Origin: Shewanella sp. UCD-KL21
GTDB lineage: Bacteria; Pseudomonadota; Gammaproteobacteria; Enterobacterales; Shewanellaceae
Direction: 5' to 3'
Length of the DNA stretch: 64,000 nt
Assembly: GCF_001957135.1 (NCBI RefSeq)
Contig: NZ_MPHK01000014.1
Coordinates: forward strand, 1-64,000
The notes below the pieces were generated by a model, which was not told the origin of the DNA, ran no database searches, and worked only from the letters and a program-made list of their open reading frames with translations. The position numbers were made by a program, and so were the translations under genes. Below are positions 18,667-30,533 of the stretch, one piece after another. The stretch's first letter is position 1; every line of letters starts with the position of its first letter.

Positions 18667-19890
18667 TTAAGCGCTGATCAAGTTATTCAATTCTAAAATA
18701 GGCTGTAAAATTGCCATCACGATAAATAACACCACCGAGGCCATACTGACCACAAGCATGGGTTCAAATACCCCGAGGGCAATATTCACATTGGACTCAA
18801 ATTCTCTGTCTTGGTTATCTGCAGCACGTTCTAGCATTTGCTCCAGCTGACCACTTTTTTCGCCTGATGCAATCATATAGAGCATCATAGCCGGAAAAAG
18901 TTTGGTATTAGTTAGCGCCGCGCCCAAACTGGTACCTTCGCGCACTCTTGCTGTAGCTTCATCCACTGCCGCGCGCACTTTGACGTTTTGCAGCACTTCA
19001 CTGGCAATACGCATGCCCTCAAGCAAAGGGACAGAACTTGCTGACAAGATACTTAAGGTTCTTGCAAAACGGGCGGTATTCAGGCCTTTACTGACTTTGC
19101 CGATAACCGGCGCTTTGAGTAACCAGGTGTCATATTGCATTCTAAAGTTTGGCTTTTTTAGTAGCTGCTTTAGTAGTGCAAACAAACCAATCAGTGCCAC
19201 AAGCACAAATACCCCATAATTTTGCACAAAATCAGAGGCGAGGATCAAAAACTGGGTTGAACCGGGTAGCTCTTGGCCCATGTGTTCAAACTGACCAACC
19301 ACCTTAGGTACTACTGCTGCCAGTAATACCGCAATCACGCCTATGGCGACAATGGTTAATACCATAGGGTAAATCATTGCCTGAGTGAGCTTAGATTTAA
19401 GCTGCTGACGGCGTTCGGTGTAATCAGCTAAGCGGTTTAGTACCACCTCTAAATGACCAGACTTTTCACCTGATGCCACCATAGCGCGGTACAAATCATC
19501 AAATACATGGGGAAATTCGGCTAAAGAATCAGCCAAGCTGTAACCTTCAACAACTCGCGAGCGCACCGCCATCACCAAACTGGCAAGACGATCTTTTTCA
19601 CATTGCTGACCAACCGCTTTGAGTGATTCCTCGATGGGTAAACCTGCAGCCACCAGTGTCGCAATTTGACGGGTAATAAGGGCTAGCTCCGCCACTGAAA
19701 TGCCGCGTTTGAAAAACGTCAAACCACTGCTTTTGGCCTTGGCTTCTTTTTCAGCAACCGGTTCTAGCTCTAATGGCATTAAGCGTTGTTCACGTAGTTG
19801 ACTACGTGCATGACGAGCCGTATCGGCCTCTATCACCCCTTTTTGCTGTTTACCATTGCTATCAAGGGCTTTATATTCAAACGCTGCCAT
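18667..19890 (-). CDS. gspF: type II secretion inner-membrane platform protein F
   Basis: 407 residues. Two homologous T2SS-F domains, each with the GEKSGHLE or GEKSGQLE motif, and three membrane helices including one at the C-terminus. It is the polytopic centre of the inner-membrane assembly platform. It lies 3 bases after gspE. Confidence 0.96.
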   Translation of the reverse strand: MAAFEYKALDSNGKQQKGVIEADTARHARSQLREQRLMPLELEPVAEKEAKAKSSGLTFFKRGISVAELALITRQIATLVAAGLPIEESLKAVGQQCEKDRLASLVMAVRSRVVEGYSLADSLAEFPHVFDDLYRAMVASGEKSGHLEVVLNRLADYTERRQQLKSKLTQAMIYPMVLTIVAIGVIAVLLAAVVPKVVGQFEHMGQELPGSTQFLILASDFVQNYGVFVLVALIGLFALLKQLLKKPNFRMQYDTWLLKAPVIGKVSKGLNTARFARTLSILSASSVPLLEGMRIASEVLQNVKVRAAVDEATARVREGTSLGAALTNTKLFPAMMLYMIASGEKSGQLEQMLERAADNQDREFESNVNIALGVFEPMLVVSMASVVLFIVMAILQPILELNNLISA

Positions 19891-19893
19891 TCA

Positions 19894-21456
19894 TTATTCC
19901 TCGCGGGTCACGCGCAGTACTTCTTCAAGGGTGGTAACCCCTTTCAGTACTTTGCTCATGCCATCATGACGGATACTTGGAATAGTTTGACGGACATATT
20001 TTTCAATGGCTAACTCACCGCGGCCACCGTGAATTAATTCACGAACGTTGTCATCAACAGTGAGTAATTCATGGATACCGGTACGGCCTCGATAACCATT
20101 ATGGCCACAAGCTTTACAGCCTTTAGCGCGATAAATCACTCGGGTATCATTGACCGTTATGCCTAATAATTCGCGCTCACGTTCATCTGGCTCATGCTCG
20201 ACCTTACATTCGTTACACAAAGTACGAATAAGTCGCTGGGCTAATACACCCAGTAAGCTTGAAGACACCAAGAAAGGCTCAACACCCATGTCTTGCAAAC
20301 GAGTAATCGCGCCCGATGCCGTGTTGGTATGCAAGGTCGAAATAACCATGTGACCGGTTAACGAAGCTTGCACTGCAATTTGTGCGGTTTCTAAATCTCG
20401 AATTTCACCAATCATGACCACATCAGGATCTTGACGTAATATTGCCCGCAATCCGCGAGCAAAGGTCATATCCGCCTTCATATTCACTTGGGTTTGGCCA
20501 ATGCCTTCCAGTTCATATTCAATCGGATCTTCAACGGTTAAAATGTTGGTATCTTTTGAGTTAATCTCAGTTAAACCCGCATACAGGGTGGTACTTTTAC
20601 CTGAACCTGTTGGGCCCGTTACCAAAATAATACCGTGCGGTTTACGAATTAACGCTTCAAACTCATCTTGGATAGACAGGGTCATACCCAATAATTTTAA
20701 ATCGAGGTTGCCGGTGTTTTTATCCAGTAGTCGTAATACCACTCGCTCACCATGGCTTGACGGCATGGTAGAAACACGCACATCAACTGCGCGGCCGGCA
20801 ATACGTAATGAAATACGGCCATCTTGCGGCACACGTTTTTCTGCGATATCCAAACGCGCCATTACCTTAATACGCGACACCAGCAATGAAGACAGTTTAC
20901 GGTTAGGCTTTAAAACTTCTTTCAAAACCCCATCAATACGGAAACGTACGATTAATTGCTTTTCGTAGGTTTCGATATGGATATCAGAGGCTTCTTCTTT
21001 AATCGCTTCTGATAACAAGGCGTTGATCAATTTAATGATTGGCGCGTCATCATCACCTTCAAGCAAATCTTCGGTTTGCGGCAGTTCTTCGGCGAGGGTA
21101 AATAAGTCCATTTCATTGCCAATGTCTTCCATCAGCTGCTGAGCTTCTGATGAATTGGCTTGGAATGTATGGGTTAATTTCGCTTCAAAGTCTTCAACCG
21201 GCAGCTTAACTAACACCAGCTCTTCACCGGCATAACGGCGCACTTCAAGCATGGCATCAAGTGGGGTATTACTGGTGTAGTAAAGCTTTAGGGCATCCGC
21301 TTCTTTTGCCAATGCCAAATTAAAGCGATGAGAAAAAGCAAATGGCAGGCGTTCACGACTGTTGGAGTGAAACACCTCATCATTAAGCTCTTCGGCTTCT
21401 AAGCCTAAATCGGTAGACACCTGTGCCAATTGTTCAGTCATTGCTGCTTCACTCAT
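19894..21456 (-). CDS. gspE: type II secretion ATPase E
   Basis: Cytoplasmic hexameric ATPase that powers pseudopilus assembly. Walker A is [10 protein letters not shown], Asp and His boxes follow, and the tetracysteine zinc motif is CNEC...CKAC. The likely start MSEAAM (ATG 21456) overlaps the gspD stop by 8 bases in an ATGAGTGA arrangement, giving 520 residues. In-frame ATGs at 21462, 21465 and 21501 cannot be excluded. Confidence 0.94.
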   Translation of the reverse strand: MSEAAMTEQLAQVSTDLGLEAEELNDEVFHSNSRERLPFAFSHRFNLALAKEADALKLYYTSNTPLDAMLEVRRYAGEELVLVKLPVEDFEAKLTHTFQANSSEAQQLMEDIGNEMDLFTLAEELPQTEDLLEGDDDAPIIKLINALLSEAIKEEASDIHIETYEKQLIVRFRIDGVLKEVLKPNRKLSSLLVSRIKVMARLDIAEKRVPQDGRISLRIAGRAVDVRVSTMPSSHGERVVLRLLDKNTGNLDLKLLGMTLSIQDEFEALIRKPHGIILVTGPTGSGKSTTLYAGLTEINSKDTNILTVEDPIEYELEGIGQTQVNMKADMTFARGLRAILRQDPDVVMIGEIRDLETAQIAVQASLTGHMVISTLHTNTASGAITRLQDMGVEPFLVSSSLLGVLAQRLIRTLCNECKVEHEPDERERELLGITVNDTRVIYRAKGCKACGHNGYRGRTGIHELLTVDDNVRELIHGGRGELAIEKYVRQTIPSIRHDGMSKVLKGVTTLEEVLRVTREE

Positions 21457-23608
21457 TGGCATCATCTTCTTGTTCGGTTTCAGCAGCTTCAGTGACTGCA
21501 TTGTCGAGATCTTTTCTTTCGCTAATATGCTTAAGCGCAGGGTCTGTTTCGCGCATCTTAGTTTCTAACTCTTTACCTTCTTTGTAACGATTAAGCACTT
21601 CGTTCACTTCATCAGGTAAGTAAGCTTCTTGATCCCACTCAGTTAACACTGGCACATTGGTCTTAGGCATTAAGTTTACGCCGCGCTCTTGTTGCTCAAG
21701 CTGCAGGGCGCGGAAGTAGTTATATTTACGACCAGCGATGCCTTCCATGGTGATACCGTCACGAATAATGGTTGGCTTGATAAATACCATCAAGTTCTTC
21801 TTTTTCTTACCGCTTGATGAAGACTTAAATAAATGACCGATAATCGGTAAGTCACCTAAAAATGGCACTTTTTGTACTGACTCTTGTACTTCTTCGTTAA
21901 TCAAACCGCCCAGTACGACAATCTGCCCAGAATCAGCCATAACCGTGGTGGTTAAGCGACGAGTAGCGAATGTCACGTCGACCCCCGTTTTACCGTTAAT
22001 ACCTGACACTTCTTGCTCAATGGTCAGCTTAACCGCATTACCTTCGTTGACTTGTGGTACCACTTTTAATTTAACGCCCACTTCTTTACGTTCAACGGTT
22101 TGGAATGGGTTGCTGTTACCGTTACTTGAGTTTTGGCTACCGGTAAGAATCGGTACTTCGTCACCAACGATGAATGATGCTTCTTGGTTATCAAGAGTGG
22201 TAATAGAAGGTGTTGCAAGTACATTTGATTTGGTATCACTTGAAACCGCTTGGATTAAGGCGCCGAAGTCACCCATTGCCACGCCCCAAGCCATGCCGTT
22301 CACTTTACCTAATGCTTGCGCCAGTAAGGTAATATCGCCACGGGTATCTGGATTCTTTGTTTCGATTGGTAGTCCTGTATTAGGATCCGTGGTAATAACA
22401 GTATTCCCTTCTTCACCTTGTGCTTGCCATACACCTGCGCCAATCTCACCTATGGTTGGGCCTAAGTTATTAAACTGAGTACCGCCACCAGCAGCAGATG
22501 CCCATTGAATACCAAAGCCAACATCATCGCCTTCAGATACTTCAACAATAATCGCTTCAACCAATACTTGTGCACGGCGAATATCTAGCTGGTTAATCAC
22601 GCTTTCGATGGTGCGCATTTGATCCGGTTCAGCGCTGATCACCAAAGCATTGGTATCAACGTGAGCCATAATATTAATTTCTTTACGCTTGCTACCCGAG
22701 GTTTTACCCGCATCTTGATCGCTCACCAGTTGGTCAGCAAAACCGGTTAACACTTCAACTAAATCTTCAGCTTTTGCGTAACGTAAGTAGCGAACTTTAG
22801 TGTTACCAGTGTTAGCTTGCTCGGCATCTAGACGACGAATTAGGTCAACTACCCGTTGACGGCTTTTTTCATCACCACTCACAATCACCGCATTCATACG
22901 CTCATCAGCTACCACTTTTGGCGCTTGGCCGGGCATTTGCGCTTGATTCGCCGTTGAGCGATATAAGGTATCAACAATACGGACAATCTCACCGGCTGAT
23001 GCATATTCAAGGGATACCACTTCAACTGCGGTATCACCTTGCTTATCAACGCGGCGTACAATTTCTACTAATTTATTTACGACAGCAGCACGACCTGAAA
23101 TCATCAATACGTTAGATGGGTCGTAGTTGACTACGTTACCGCCACCAGCATTATCATTAAGCTGGCGCAGTAATGGCGCTAGTTGTTTAGCTTCGGTGTT
23201 GTATAACGCCACAATGCGGGTGACCATTTCATCCCCCAAACCTGGGGTGTTGTCGTCAGCGACGCGAATGGCAGCTGTTTTAGCATCTTTATCTTTAATG
23301 ACTTTAATAACGCGGTTTTCCATTTCAACCACGGCATAGCCATACACTTGCAAAACATTGAGGAAGAACTGGTAGTACTGTTCGTCATCTAATAAGTCGT
23401 AACTGCGGACGTTAATTTTGCCGCGAACAGTGGGATCAACGATGATGGTCTTATTGAGGTTTTTACCTACAATATTAATGAATTCCTGAATGTCTGTGCC
23501 TTTGAAATTGGCAGCATACTGTTCCGACCAAGCAGCTTGAGAAGCCAGCATGGCAATACCGGCAACCATTCCAGCAAATAACTTGCGTCGAATTCCGTAA
23601 CTCTTCAT
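21449..23608 (-). CDS. gspD: type II secretion outer-membrane secretin D
   Basis: 719 residues. A signal peptide (to about AWSEQ), the N0 to N3 domains and the C-terminal secretin domain, with the VPILTGSQ and [11 protein letters not shown] motifs. It forms the 15-fold outer-membrane channel. The ATG at 23608 follows GAGGA; an upstream ATG at 23632 would give an atypical leader. The long acidic C-terminal tail ([13 protein letters not shown]) may carry the pilotin-binding region. Confidence 0.96.
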   Translation of the reverse strand: MKSYGIRRKLFAGMVAGIAMLASQAAWSEQYAANFKGTDIQEFINIVGKNLNKTIIVDPTVRGKINVRSYDLLDDEQYYQFFLNVLQVYGYAVVEMENRVIKVIKDKDAKTAAIRVADDNTPGLGDEMVTRIVALYNTEAKQLAPLLRQLNDNAGGGNVVNYDPSNVLMISGRAAVVNKLVEIVRRVDKQGDTAVEVVSLEYASAGEIVRIVDTLYRSTANQAQMPGQAPKVVADERMNAVIVSGDEKSRQRVVDLIRRLDAEQANTGNTKVRYLRYAKAEDLVEVLTGFADQLVSDQDAGKTSGSKRKEINIMAHVDTNALVISAEPDQMRTIESVINQLDIRRAQVLVEAIIVEVSEGDDVGFGIQWASAAGGGTQFNNLGPTIGEIGAGVWQAQGEEGNTVITTDPNTGLPIETKNPDTRGDITLLAQALGKVNGMAWGVAMGDFGALIQAVSSDTKSNVLATPSITTLDNQEASFIVGDEVPILTGSQNSSNGNSNPFQTVERKEVGVKLKVVPQVNEGNAVKLTIEQEVSGINGKTGVDVTFATRRLTTTVMADSGQIVVLGGLINEEVQESVQKVPFLGDLPIIGHLFKSSSSGKKKKNLMVFIKPTIIRDGITMEGIAGRKYNYFRALQLEQQERGVNLMPKTNVPVLTEWDQEAYLPDEVNEVLNRYKEGKELETKMRETDPALKHISERKDLDNAVTEAAETEQEDDANE

Positions 23609-23633
23609 TATTTTCAATCCTCTACTGCCCATA

Positions 23634-24542
23634 CTATTCTGGCAAACTAAAAATTATTTCAACTAACTGCCCATCACGTTCGACCATGACGCCAATTTCG
23701 GTTAATTCTGCTAATTGCCCCATCACTTCTAACGACTGACTCATATCAGTTAAGTCGTAGCCGTTGATGGATTTGGCTAAATCATTTGCTTTAAAACCTG
23801 CTGAGGCAAATAAAGACTTGTTTTTGCCCGGGTTTAATCGATAACCACTGATGCCATCTGCACCGCGAACAGGTGAGATAGCCAGGTAGTCGGTTAATTT
23901 ACCCGGGTCGGCTAGTAATTCATCACGTGAATCGGCTAACTCTTGAGAGAGCACACTGCGCTGAACTGTTTGCGCGGTGCGATTTTGTTTTGCTTTTTGA
24001 AGTGATTCATTGGCTTGGCTTTGAGTGGTGTAATTTAAGCCATCAAGCATTAAGGTTTCGTAGCGGCCGGCATTGGTAATAATAATGCGGTCAGCATAAA
24101 CCTCTTTTAACGACGCTGAAGTGCCTTTGATTTTATCACCTAAGCTGTAGGTTTCTTGGCTGCCTTTTGATTCGATAACCGCAAGGCCATGTGAATCAGA
24201 AGTTGATGCCACCACGCCTGTCAGCAAAATAGACAAGTTAGTTTTAGGCGCATCGGTAATTTGTTCCACTGGGGCAGGCTTTTTCGCTTGGCTATCACTA
24301 ACGCCTTTTTTTCCAAACAGTGATAACTGCTGCACACCACTGAGCTCAATACGTTTCGCGCTAGCAGAAGATGTTGGCGATGGCTGCCATGCTACAGCTT
24401 GAGAATTAACTGGCATTAACTTCCAAGTGATCTGAGCCGCAATGGAAAGCACGATCACTAATCCTAACCAAAAAAAGGCCACGCTCAGCTGCTTTTGAGG
24501 AAGAGCTGCAACCTTGGTAATAACTTTATCTAATACATCCAT
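23634..24542 (-). CDS. gspC: type II secretion protein C
   Basis: 302 residues. A cytoplasmic start, one membrane helix (about 22-42), the homology region that contacts the secretin, and a C-terminal PDZ-like domain (ISGYRLNPGK...GLKANDLAKSINGYDL-like features). It connects the inner platform to GspD and helps choose substrates. The ATG at 24542 is preferred to a GTG seven codons earlier. It is the first gene of the operon; gspO (prepilin peptidase) is not in the window. Confidence 0.93.
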   Translation of the reverse strand: MDVLDKVITKVAALPQKQLSVAFFWLGLVIVLSIAAQITWKLMPVNSQAVAWQPSPTSSASAKRIELSGVQQLSLFGKKGVSDSQAKKPAPVEQITDAPKTNLSILLTGVVASTSDSHGLAVIESKGSQETYSLGDKIKGTSASLKEVYADRIIITNAGRYETLMLDGLNYTTQSQANESLQKAKQNRTAQTVQRSVLSQELADSRDELLADPGKLTDYLAISPVRGADGISGYRLNPGKNKSLFASAGFKANDLAKSINGYDLTDMSQSLEVMGQLAELTEIGVMVERDGQLVEIIFSLPE

Positions 24543-24646
24543 ATTTGCTTTGACCCTCAGCACAGGTCGCTGTTCTTATTCTGTTAATTTAGGAAATACT
24601 GCATCATGCTAACCTACACGGCTTATCGCAACAAGCCCATAGCATC

Positions 24647-24675
24647 TTGATTGGCGAAATACAGCCGATTATGCT
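24647..24675 (+). promoter_or_regulatory. probable sigma-70 promoter of hslR-hslO
   Basis: A -35 TTGATT, a 17-bp spacer and a -10 TATGCT in the divergent gspC-hslR gap. No convincing sigma-32 sequence was found, although the genes are heat-shock genes in E. coli. Confidence 0.5.
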
Positions 24676-24794
24676 ACATTTGCGCGCTTAAAAAGGCTGT
24701 GAGAAATGCCACTATTTAGGTTCTTGCCTCCATTTTACATGTGAAAAATGTCAACCTTGTGAACTCATACCACTTTTGAGAGGGCTTAAAGAGC

Positions 24795-25187
24795 ATGGCT
24801 CAAGTTAATACTATGTCAGTAAGGTTAGATAAATGGTTATGGGCGGCACGTTTTTATAAAACTCGCTCGCTAGCAAAAGACATGATCAATGGTGGCAAAG
24901 TTCACTATAACGGCCAAAGAGCCAAATCGAGCAAACTTGCAGAAGTCGGTGCAACCGTGCGACTTCGCCAAGGGCACGATGATAGGGAAATAATTATTGC
25001 TCAATTGTCTGAACATCGACAAGGGGCTGCTATAGCGCAAACGCTATATCAAGAAACGGCTGAAAGCATCAAAAAACGCGAGTTTAATGCTGAAGCCAGA
25101 AGATTAAATATCTTAAATAATCCGGCGCCTGAAACTAAGCCGGATAAAAAGCAACGTCGACAACTTAAACGCTTTAAAGAGTTATAA
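24795..25187 (+). CDS. hslR: ribosome-associated heat shock protein Hsp15
   Basis: 130 residues with an N-terminal S4 RNA-binding domain (VRLDKWLWAARFYKTRSLA) and a very basic C-terminus. In E. coli Hsp15 binds stalled 50S subunits that carry nascent chains and helps recycle them. It is followed 33 bases later by hslO, as in E. coli. Confidence 0.93.
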   Translation: MAQVNTMSVRLDKWLWAARFYKTRSLAKDMINGGKVHYNGQRAKSSKLAEVGATVRLRQGHDDREIIIAQLSEHRQGAAIAQTLYQETAESIKKREFNAEARRLNILNNPAPETKPDKKQRRQLKRFKEL

Positions 25188-25220
25188 GCTCTTTAACGGC
25201 ACAACAAATTGAGAGACCAC

Positions 25221-26081
25221 ATGAGCAAAGATCTATTACATCGCTACTTATTCGATAATGCCGAAGTCCGTGGTGAAATGGTACAACTGGAAAACAGCTA
25301 CCAAGAAATTTTAGCCGCCCATGATTACCCTGTTGCATTGCAGCACATCATTGGCCAATTAATGGCGGCAACATCATTGTTGACAGCCACCATTAAATTT
25401 ACTGGCGACATCAGTGTGCAATTGCAAGGTGATGGCCCAGTATCTTTAGCGGTTATCAATGGCAGCAACTTACAAGCCCTACGTGGCATCGCCCGCTGGA
25501 AAGGTGAGTTAGCAGATGACGCTTCACTGGCGGAGCTGTTTGGCCAAGGTATTATGGTGATTACCCTAACCCCTGATGAAGGCGAACGTTACCAAGGTAT
25601 TGTGTCTCTTGAGCATGCTGATTTAGCCGCCTGTTTAGAAGAGTACTTCAACCAATCAGAGCAGCTACCTACAGTGATCCGTTTATTTGCTGACGGTAAA
25701 CAAGCTGCCGGTATGTTGTTACAGGTATTACCGACTGAAAACAAAGAAAACGAAGAGTTCGAACACTTATCTGCGCTGACTCATACTATCAAGTCAGAAG
25801 AGCTATTTGGCTTAACCGCAGAAGAAGTGTTACATCGTTTATACCATCAAGAAGAAGTGCGCTTATTTGATCCTATCGATGTCACCTTTAAGTGCAGCTG
25901 CTCAAAAGAGCGTAGCGCTAAAGCGCTGGCGACCTTAGAGCAAGCAGAAGTAGAAGCCATACTCGCTGAAGAAGGTAAAATTGAAATGGACTGTGAATAT
26001 TGTCCTGCAGTTTACAACTTTGACAGTATCGATATTGCGGCAATCTTTGCTGGCAACATGAGTGCAGACAAGCAGCAATAA
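25221..26081 (+). CDS. hslO: redox-regulated chaperone Hsp33
   Basis: 286 residues. The C-terminal zinc switch has CSC and CEYC motifs, whose cysteines are oxidised to activate the holdase. The N-terminal Hsp33 core is conserved. The ATG at 25221 follows GAGAG; an upstream TTG at 25209 would add only four residues. It is cotranscribed with hslR. Confidence 0.95.
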   Translation: MSKDLLHRYLFDNAEVRGEMVQLENSYQEILAAHDYPVALQHIIGQLMAATSLLTATIKFTGDISVQLQGDGPVSLAVINGSNLQALRGIARWKGELADDASLAELFGQGIMVITLTPDEGERYQGIVSLEHADLAACLEEYFNQSEQLPTVIRLFADGKQAAGMLLQVLPTENKENEEFEHLSALTHTIKSEELFGLTAEEVLHRLYHQEEVRLFDPIDVTFKCSCSKERSAKALATLEQAEVEAILAEEGKIEMDCEYCPAVYNFDSIDIAAIFAGNMSADKQQ

Positions 26082-26106
26082 CTGTTATTTACTCAAGTAA
26101 ACTTTC

Positions 26107-26133
26107 AAAAAAAGCGCCTAGAGCGCTTTTTTT
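26107..26133 (+). terminator. rho-independent terminator of hslRO
   Basis: A perfect 11-bp stem AAAAAAAGCGC with a five-base loop and a T-run, 26 bases after the hslO stop. Confidence 0.85.
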
Positions 26134-26380
26134 ATCGCTAAAAATCCCCCTTCCAACTAAAAAAAAGCCGCTAATTACAAAAAAGTTACCAAACTGTTAC
26201 TCACCACTGCCGTTATTGCGTTATTATTAAATTGCATTGGGATCGCTGATTTAGTGTTCAACCGAACCTTAATTCAGCCTCACCTAAGCCAAACTTAAGC
26301 AAGCTAACGTAAGTCATCCTAAACAAAAAAATCGGCGCCATAGACCGATAAACGACCTACTTATGACGGAGAACCACTCG

Positions 26381-27922
26381 ATGACAGATGAAACCAACAG
26401 CGTACACCTCAACCTTACTAGCGCTGAGTTAATTGAACTTGCTTTACAACGTAATGAAGGGACATTAACCGCCAATGGCGCACTGGTAGCAAAAACCGGC
26501 GCAAGAACAGGTCGCTCCCCCAACGACCGCTTTATTGTTCAAGAAGCCAACACCCAAGATGAAATCGACTGGGGCTCAGTCAACAAAGGTATCGCAGCCG
26601 ATACCTTTGATGCACTTTGGGGCCGTGTTGAAGCCTACCTTGCTGACAAGGAGCTTTTTGTTTCTGAACTTGAAGTGGGTGCCTCTGATGAGCACTACCT
26701 TCCGGTTCGTGTTACTACAGAATATGCTTGGCATCAGGTATTTGCCCGTAATCTATTTATCACCCCAGAAAGCTTTAACCGTGGCGATAAACCCGTATGG
26801 CAAATTATCAATGCACCTGATTTTGTCTGCGATCCTGCCCGTGACGGCACCCACTCTGATGCGGTAGTGATGATTAACTTTGCCGCCAAAAAGGTACTGC
26901 TTGCAGGGCTTAAATACGCAGGCGAAATGAAAAAGTCGATGTTCTCGGTGCAAAACTTCTTATTGCCAGCAAAAGGGGTATTGCCAATGCATTGCTCCGC
27001 TAACGTGGGCGCTAAAGGTGACACCACCTTATTCTTCGGTTTATCAGGCACAGGTAAAACCACCCTTTCAGCCGATCCTAAGCGCTTTTTAATTGGCGAT
27101 GATGAACATGGCTGGGCACCGGGCGGGGTGTTTAATATTGAAGGCGGCTGCTACGCTAAATGTATCGACTTAAGTCAAAAAAATGAGCCGGTTATTTGGG
27201 ATGCGATTCGCTTTGGCACCGTACTTGAAAACGTGGTGTTAGATGACTCCCGCACTCCTGATTACACTGATACCAGCTTGACTGAAAACAGCCGCGCCGC
27301 CTACCCACTTGAGCATATTGCCCAGCGAGTAGAAGAAAATCGTGGCGCTGAGCCTAACTCAGTAGTGTTTTTAACCTGTGACGTATCAGGGGTGTTACCG
27401 CCAGTATCGGTATTAACCAAAGAGCAAGCGGCTTATCACTTCTTGTCAGGTTATACCGCTAAAGTGGGCTCAACTGAAATGGGCTCAACTGCGGCAATTC
27501 AATCGACCTTCTCGACCTGTTTTGGAGCGCCGTTCTTCCCACGCCCTGCAGGGGTTTATGCTGAACTATTGATGAAGCGCATTGAATCATTTGGCAGCCA
27601 AGTTTACTTGGTAAATACTGGCTGGACTGGCGGACCTCACGGTGTCGGTAAGCGTTTTGATATCCCTACGACCCGCGCCATTGTCGATGCCATTGTCAGC
27701 GGCGAGCTTAAAGACGTTGAAACCATGCACATTGATAAACTTAACCTTAAGGTACCTGTCGCGGTATCAGGGGTTGAAACTGCATTATTAAACCCAGTAA
27801 ACACTTGGACTGATAAAGCAGAATATGCCAAATTTGCGCAGCAACTTGCCGAAGAGTTCACCGCAAACTTTGCTAAGTATCAGGTGTCTGATGAGATTAA
27901 AAATGCTGGCCCTAATAGCTAG
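26381..27922 (+). CDS. pckA: phosphoenolpyruvate carboxykinase (ATP)
   Basis: Converts oxaloacetate and ATP to PEP, CO2 and ADP, the first step of gluconeogenesis from acids such as lactate or acetate. 513 residues. The kinase P-loop is [11 protein letters not shown], followed by GDDEHGW and the [15 protein letters not shown] start seen here as TGARTGRSP. The ATG at 26381 has GGAGA eight bases upstream and gives the length I recall for Shewanella PckA; an ATG at 26363 is also in frame. Confidence 0.96.
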   Translation: MTDETNSVHLNLTSAELIELALQRNEGTLTANGALVAKTGARTGRSPNDRFIVQEANTQDEIDWGSVNKGIAADTFDALWGRVEAYLADKELFVSELEVGASDEHYLPVRVTTEYAWHQVFARNLFITPESFNRGDKPVWQIINAPDFVCDPARDGTHSDAVVMINFAAKKVLLAGLKYAGEMKKSMFSVQNFLLPAKGVLPMHCSANVGAKGDTTLFFGLSGTGKTTLSADPKRFLIGDDEHGWAPGGVFNIEGGCYAKCIDLSQKNEPVIWDAIRFGTVLENVVLDDSRTPDYTDTSLTENSRAAYPLEHIAQRVEENRGAEPNSVVFLTCDVSGVLPPVSVLTKEQAAYHFLSGYTAKVGSTEMGSTAAIQSTFSTCFGAPFFPRPAGVYAELLMKRIESFGSQVYLVNTGWTGGPHGVGKRFDIPTTRAIVDAIVSGELKDVETMHIDKLNLKVPVAVSGVETALLNPVNTWTDKAEYAKFAQQLAEEFTANFAKYQVSDEIKNAGPNS

Positions 27923-27980
27923 TGTTGAGCCGATGACCCATTAACTGGTCATCAATGCACGACCAAGCTAAAGAGCAAAC

Positions 27981-28014
27981 AAAAAGCCGCAAATCCCCAG
28001 TTGCGGCTTTTTTA
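27981..28014 (+). terminator. rho-independent terminator of pckA
   Basis: A 12-bp stem AAAAAGCCGCAA with its complement, an eight-base loop and a T-run. Confidence 0.88.
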
Positions 28015-28119
28015 ATGGCGTAATTTACTTTCCTTTAATCAGTATCAATCTACTATTGCCTCCATAGAGAATTAATTTAAGATGACACAATAAACTTTGG
28101 ATATATCATAGGGATATCT

Positions 28120-29988
28120 ATGCGCCGCGCCATCATTGCCACTCTGGTGATTAATTCATTCTTGCTGCTCAATAGCAATGCATTCGCCACTGAAAACCTT
28201 AGTAAGCATTCTGAAAAAATAATAACTGCCAGCCCTAGCGTTAATAACACCTTTGTAAACGATGCTATTTTGCCGCCAATTGCCAGCTGGCAAGGCGCCA
28301 GTGAAGCATTAGTTCAATCAAAAAATGCACCATGGGCCACTCCTTTTGAGCAACACGGTTTAATCAGCAGCCCTAATTACCATGATACCCAGCAATGGCT
28401 CACCAAACTTGTCAACAGCAGCGATTTGCTGCAACAAGTCTCCATCGGTAAAAGCCCCCAAGGCCGTGATATTTGGATGCTGATCGCATCAGAAGAAGGG
28501 GCGGCTAATGCTAAAGCGCTTAGCGGTAATAATAAACCCACAGTGCTGGTACAAGCGGGGATCCATTCTGGCGAGATTGATGGCAAAGATGCCGGCATGA
28601 TGTTGCTACGTGACATTAGCCATGGCGATAAAAAAGCCCTGCTGGATAAAGTAAATCTGTTGTTTGTGCCCATTTTAAGTGTCGATGGTCATGAGCGCAG
28701 TGATGAGTTTAATCGGGTTAATCAACGCGGGCCGGTTGATATGGGCTGGCGCACTAACGCTAGAAACCTGAATTTAAACCGTGATTACGCCAAGTTAGAC
28801 ACCCTTGAATTGCAACATATGATCCGCGCCATCAACTTATGGCAGCCTGACTTGTACATTGATGTCCATGTGACTGACGGCATCGACTATCAATACGATG
28901 TCACCTTTGGTTATAACGTCAAACAAGGCTATAGCCCAGCAAGTTTTGATTGGCTGGAAAACTATTATCGTCCTGAAGTTGAAGCGGCGCTGACCAAGCA
29001 AGGTCATGTCCCAGGCGGATTAGTGTTTGCCATTGATAATGCCGATATGTCTAAAGGGCTGTCTTACTGGAATCCAAGCCCTCGCTTTTCAAATGGTTAT
29101 GGTGATGCGCGCCATTTACCGACCATTTTAATTGAAAATCACAGCCTAAAACCCTTTAAACAACGGGTGCTCGGTACCTATGTGATGCTTGAGCAAACCC
29201 TCAAAACGGTTGCCAAGCATGGCACTAAATTAAAAGCGGCAATCTATGAAGACAAGTACCGCACTCCGCAGCAACTTGCGTTAACTTGGCAAAGCGTCAA
29301 ACAACCCCAAGGTTGGGATTTTAAAGGCATTGACTACAGCGTTGAGCAAAGTGACATTAGTGGCGCAAATGTGGTCAGATGGAATGGCCAACCTAAGCTT
29401 TACCCTAACTTACCGCTGATTGGTAATACCGAAGCCGATATCATCACTCAACGGCCAAAATTCTATTATATTCCCGCCCAGTGGCAGCAAGTGATTGAGC
29501 GCTTAGCCATACATGGCGTAAGAATGACGAGCTTAGAAAAGCCTAAAACCATCAAGGCGGCGCAATACCAATTTAGTCAGCCTCAATTTAACGCGGTAGA
29601 TTATGAAGGACGTCAACGGGTTAAAGCCAGCAGCACTAAAGTTAAAATAACAACCACTTTACCAGCTGGTACCATTGAAATTGCCACTAACCAACCTCTG
29701 GGGGATTTAGCCATTTTGCTGCTGGAACCTCAGTCTGCAGATTCGTTTTTTCAATGGGGATTTTTCAATAGCATCTTTACCCGCACAGAATACATTGAAG
29801 ACTATGCCGTCGAGCCATTAGCGGCCAAAATGCTAGCTGAAGACGATAATTTGAAACTAGAATTTGAACAAGCCTTAGAGGATGAAGCCTTTGCTGCAGA
29901 TCCGAAAGCCAGACTGCGCTGGTTTTATCAACGTAGCCCCTATTACGATGAGCAATACTTGAAGTATCCAGTACTGAGATCTCACTAG
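28120..29988 (+). CDS. exported M14-family zinc carboxypeptidase
   Basis: 622 residues with a signal peptide (cut near AFA, residue 23). The peptidase core shows the M14 zinc ligands HSGE (His149, Glu152), His250 in LYIDVHVTD, and a probable catalytic Glu339 in LIENHS. The C-terminal half is a less conserved accessory region. It probably trims peptides in the periplasm or outside the cell. The substrate is unknown. It is a single-gene unit with AGGGAT before the ATG. Confidence 0.85.
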   Translation: MRRAIIATLVINSFLLLNSNAFATENLSKHSEKIITASPSVNNTFVNDAILPPIASWQGASEALVQSKNAPWATPFEQHGLISSPNYHDTQQWLTKLVNSSDLLQQVSIGKSPQGRDIWMLIASEEGAANAKALSGNNKPTVLVQAGIHSGEIDGKDAGMMLLRDISHGDKKALLDKVNLLFVPILSVDGHERSDEFNRVNQRGPVDMGWRTNARNLNLNRDYAKLDTLELQHMIRAINLWQPDLYIDVHVTDGIDYQYDVTFGYNVKQGYSPASFDWLENYYRPEVEAALTKQGHVPGGLVFAIDNADMSKGLSYWNPSPRFSNGYGDARHLPTILIENHSLKPFKQRVLGTYVMLEQTLKTVAKHGTKLKAAIYEDKYRTPQQLALTWQSVKQPQGWDFKGIDYSVEQSDISGANVVRWNGQPKLYPNLPLIGNTEADIITQRPKFYYIPAQWQQVIERLAIHGVRMTSLEKPKTIKAAQYQFSQPQFNAVDYEGRQRVKASSTKVKITTTLPAGTIEIATNQPLGDLAILLLEPQSADSFFQWGFFNSIFTRTEYIEDYAVEPLAAKMLAEDDNLKLEFEQALEDEAFAADPKARLRWFYQRSPYYDEQYLKYPVLRSH

Positions 29989-30013
29989 CTCAAATGCTAA
30001 AGCTGCCGCTATT

Positions 30014-30048
30014 GCCACTTAATACGCCATAAGCGCCTGTTAAGTGGC
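30014..30048. terminator. possible bidirectional terminator between the peptidase and GIY-YIG genes
   Basis: A nine-base inverted repeat (GCCACTTAA and its complement) spanning the stop codon of the GIY-YIG gene. There is no strong T-run, so the assignment is weak. Confidence 0.4.
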
Positions 30049-30396
30049 TTTAGCTTGCGCGTTTTCATCACTCGCTATCATGGCTAACTTTTGCCTGCGC
30101 GTTAACTTCTTTACCGCAATTTCCCGTTTCAATGCACGGCTTCTATCAGGCTGTGACTCTTGATACACCAACGTTAGTGGCCCTTTACCTTTTAAAAACT
30201 TAGCTGCTTTTACGCCACCAGCTTGATGCTCAGCAAAACGGCGACTAACATCTGTGGTAACCCCAGTGTACAAGTGACCGTTATGGCATTTGACCATATA
30301 TAAAAACCAAGCAGATGCCACGATTGCTGGCTTTTTCGATGTGGTCATTAGGCTATTATTGCTGTCACTGGCAGTTTGTTGGTTTTGGGTCGGCAT
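30040..30396 (-). CDS. GIY-YIG domain protein, YhbQ/UPF0213 type
   Basis: 118 residues. The GIY-YIG core begins WFLYMVKCHNGHLYTGVT, followed by RFAEHQ, the KAAKFLKGKGPLTLVY block and a basic C-terminus. Relatives are small nucleases of uncertain role that act on DNA. Two in-frame ATGs (30396 and 30348) are possible; neither has a strong ribosome site. It is divergent from moeA. Confidence 0.8.
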   Translation of the reverse strand: MPTQNQQTASDSNNSLMTTSKKPAIVASAWFLYMVKCHNGHLYTGVTTDVSRRFAEHQAGGVKAAKFLKGKGPLTLVYQESQPDRSRALKREIAVKKLTRRQKLAMIASDENAQAKAT

Positions 30397-30533
30397 CGAT
30401 ATAAAAAACCTTCGGTCTGATCATAGTTATCTGCTGCCAGCATGGCATAATGCAGAATCAAATATAAATCTTATCATCTTAGCACTCGCTAAGTGCAATC
30501 AGTATATGGCAATAGCCATGTGAGGAAGCAACG

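Noticed and set aside
24564..24794. Heat-shock (sigma-32) promoter for hslR
   Set aside because: No pair of CTTGAA and CCCCAT-like boxes at the right distance; a sigma-70 pair fits better.
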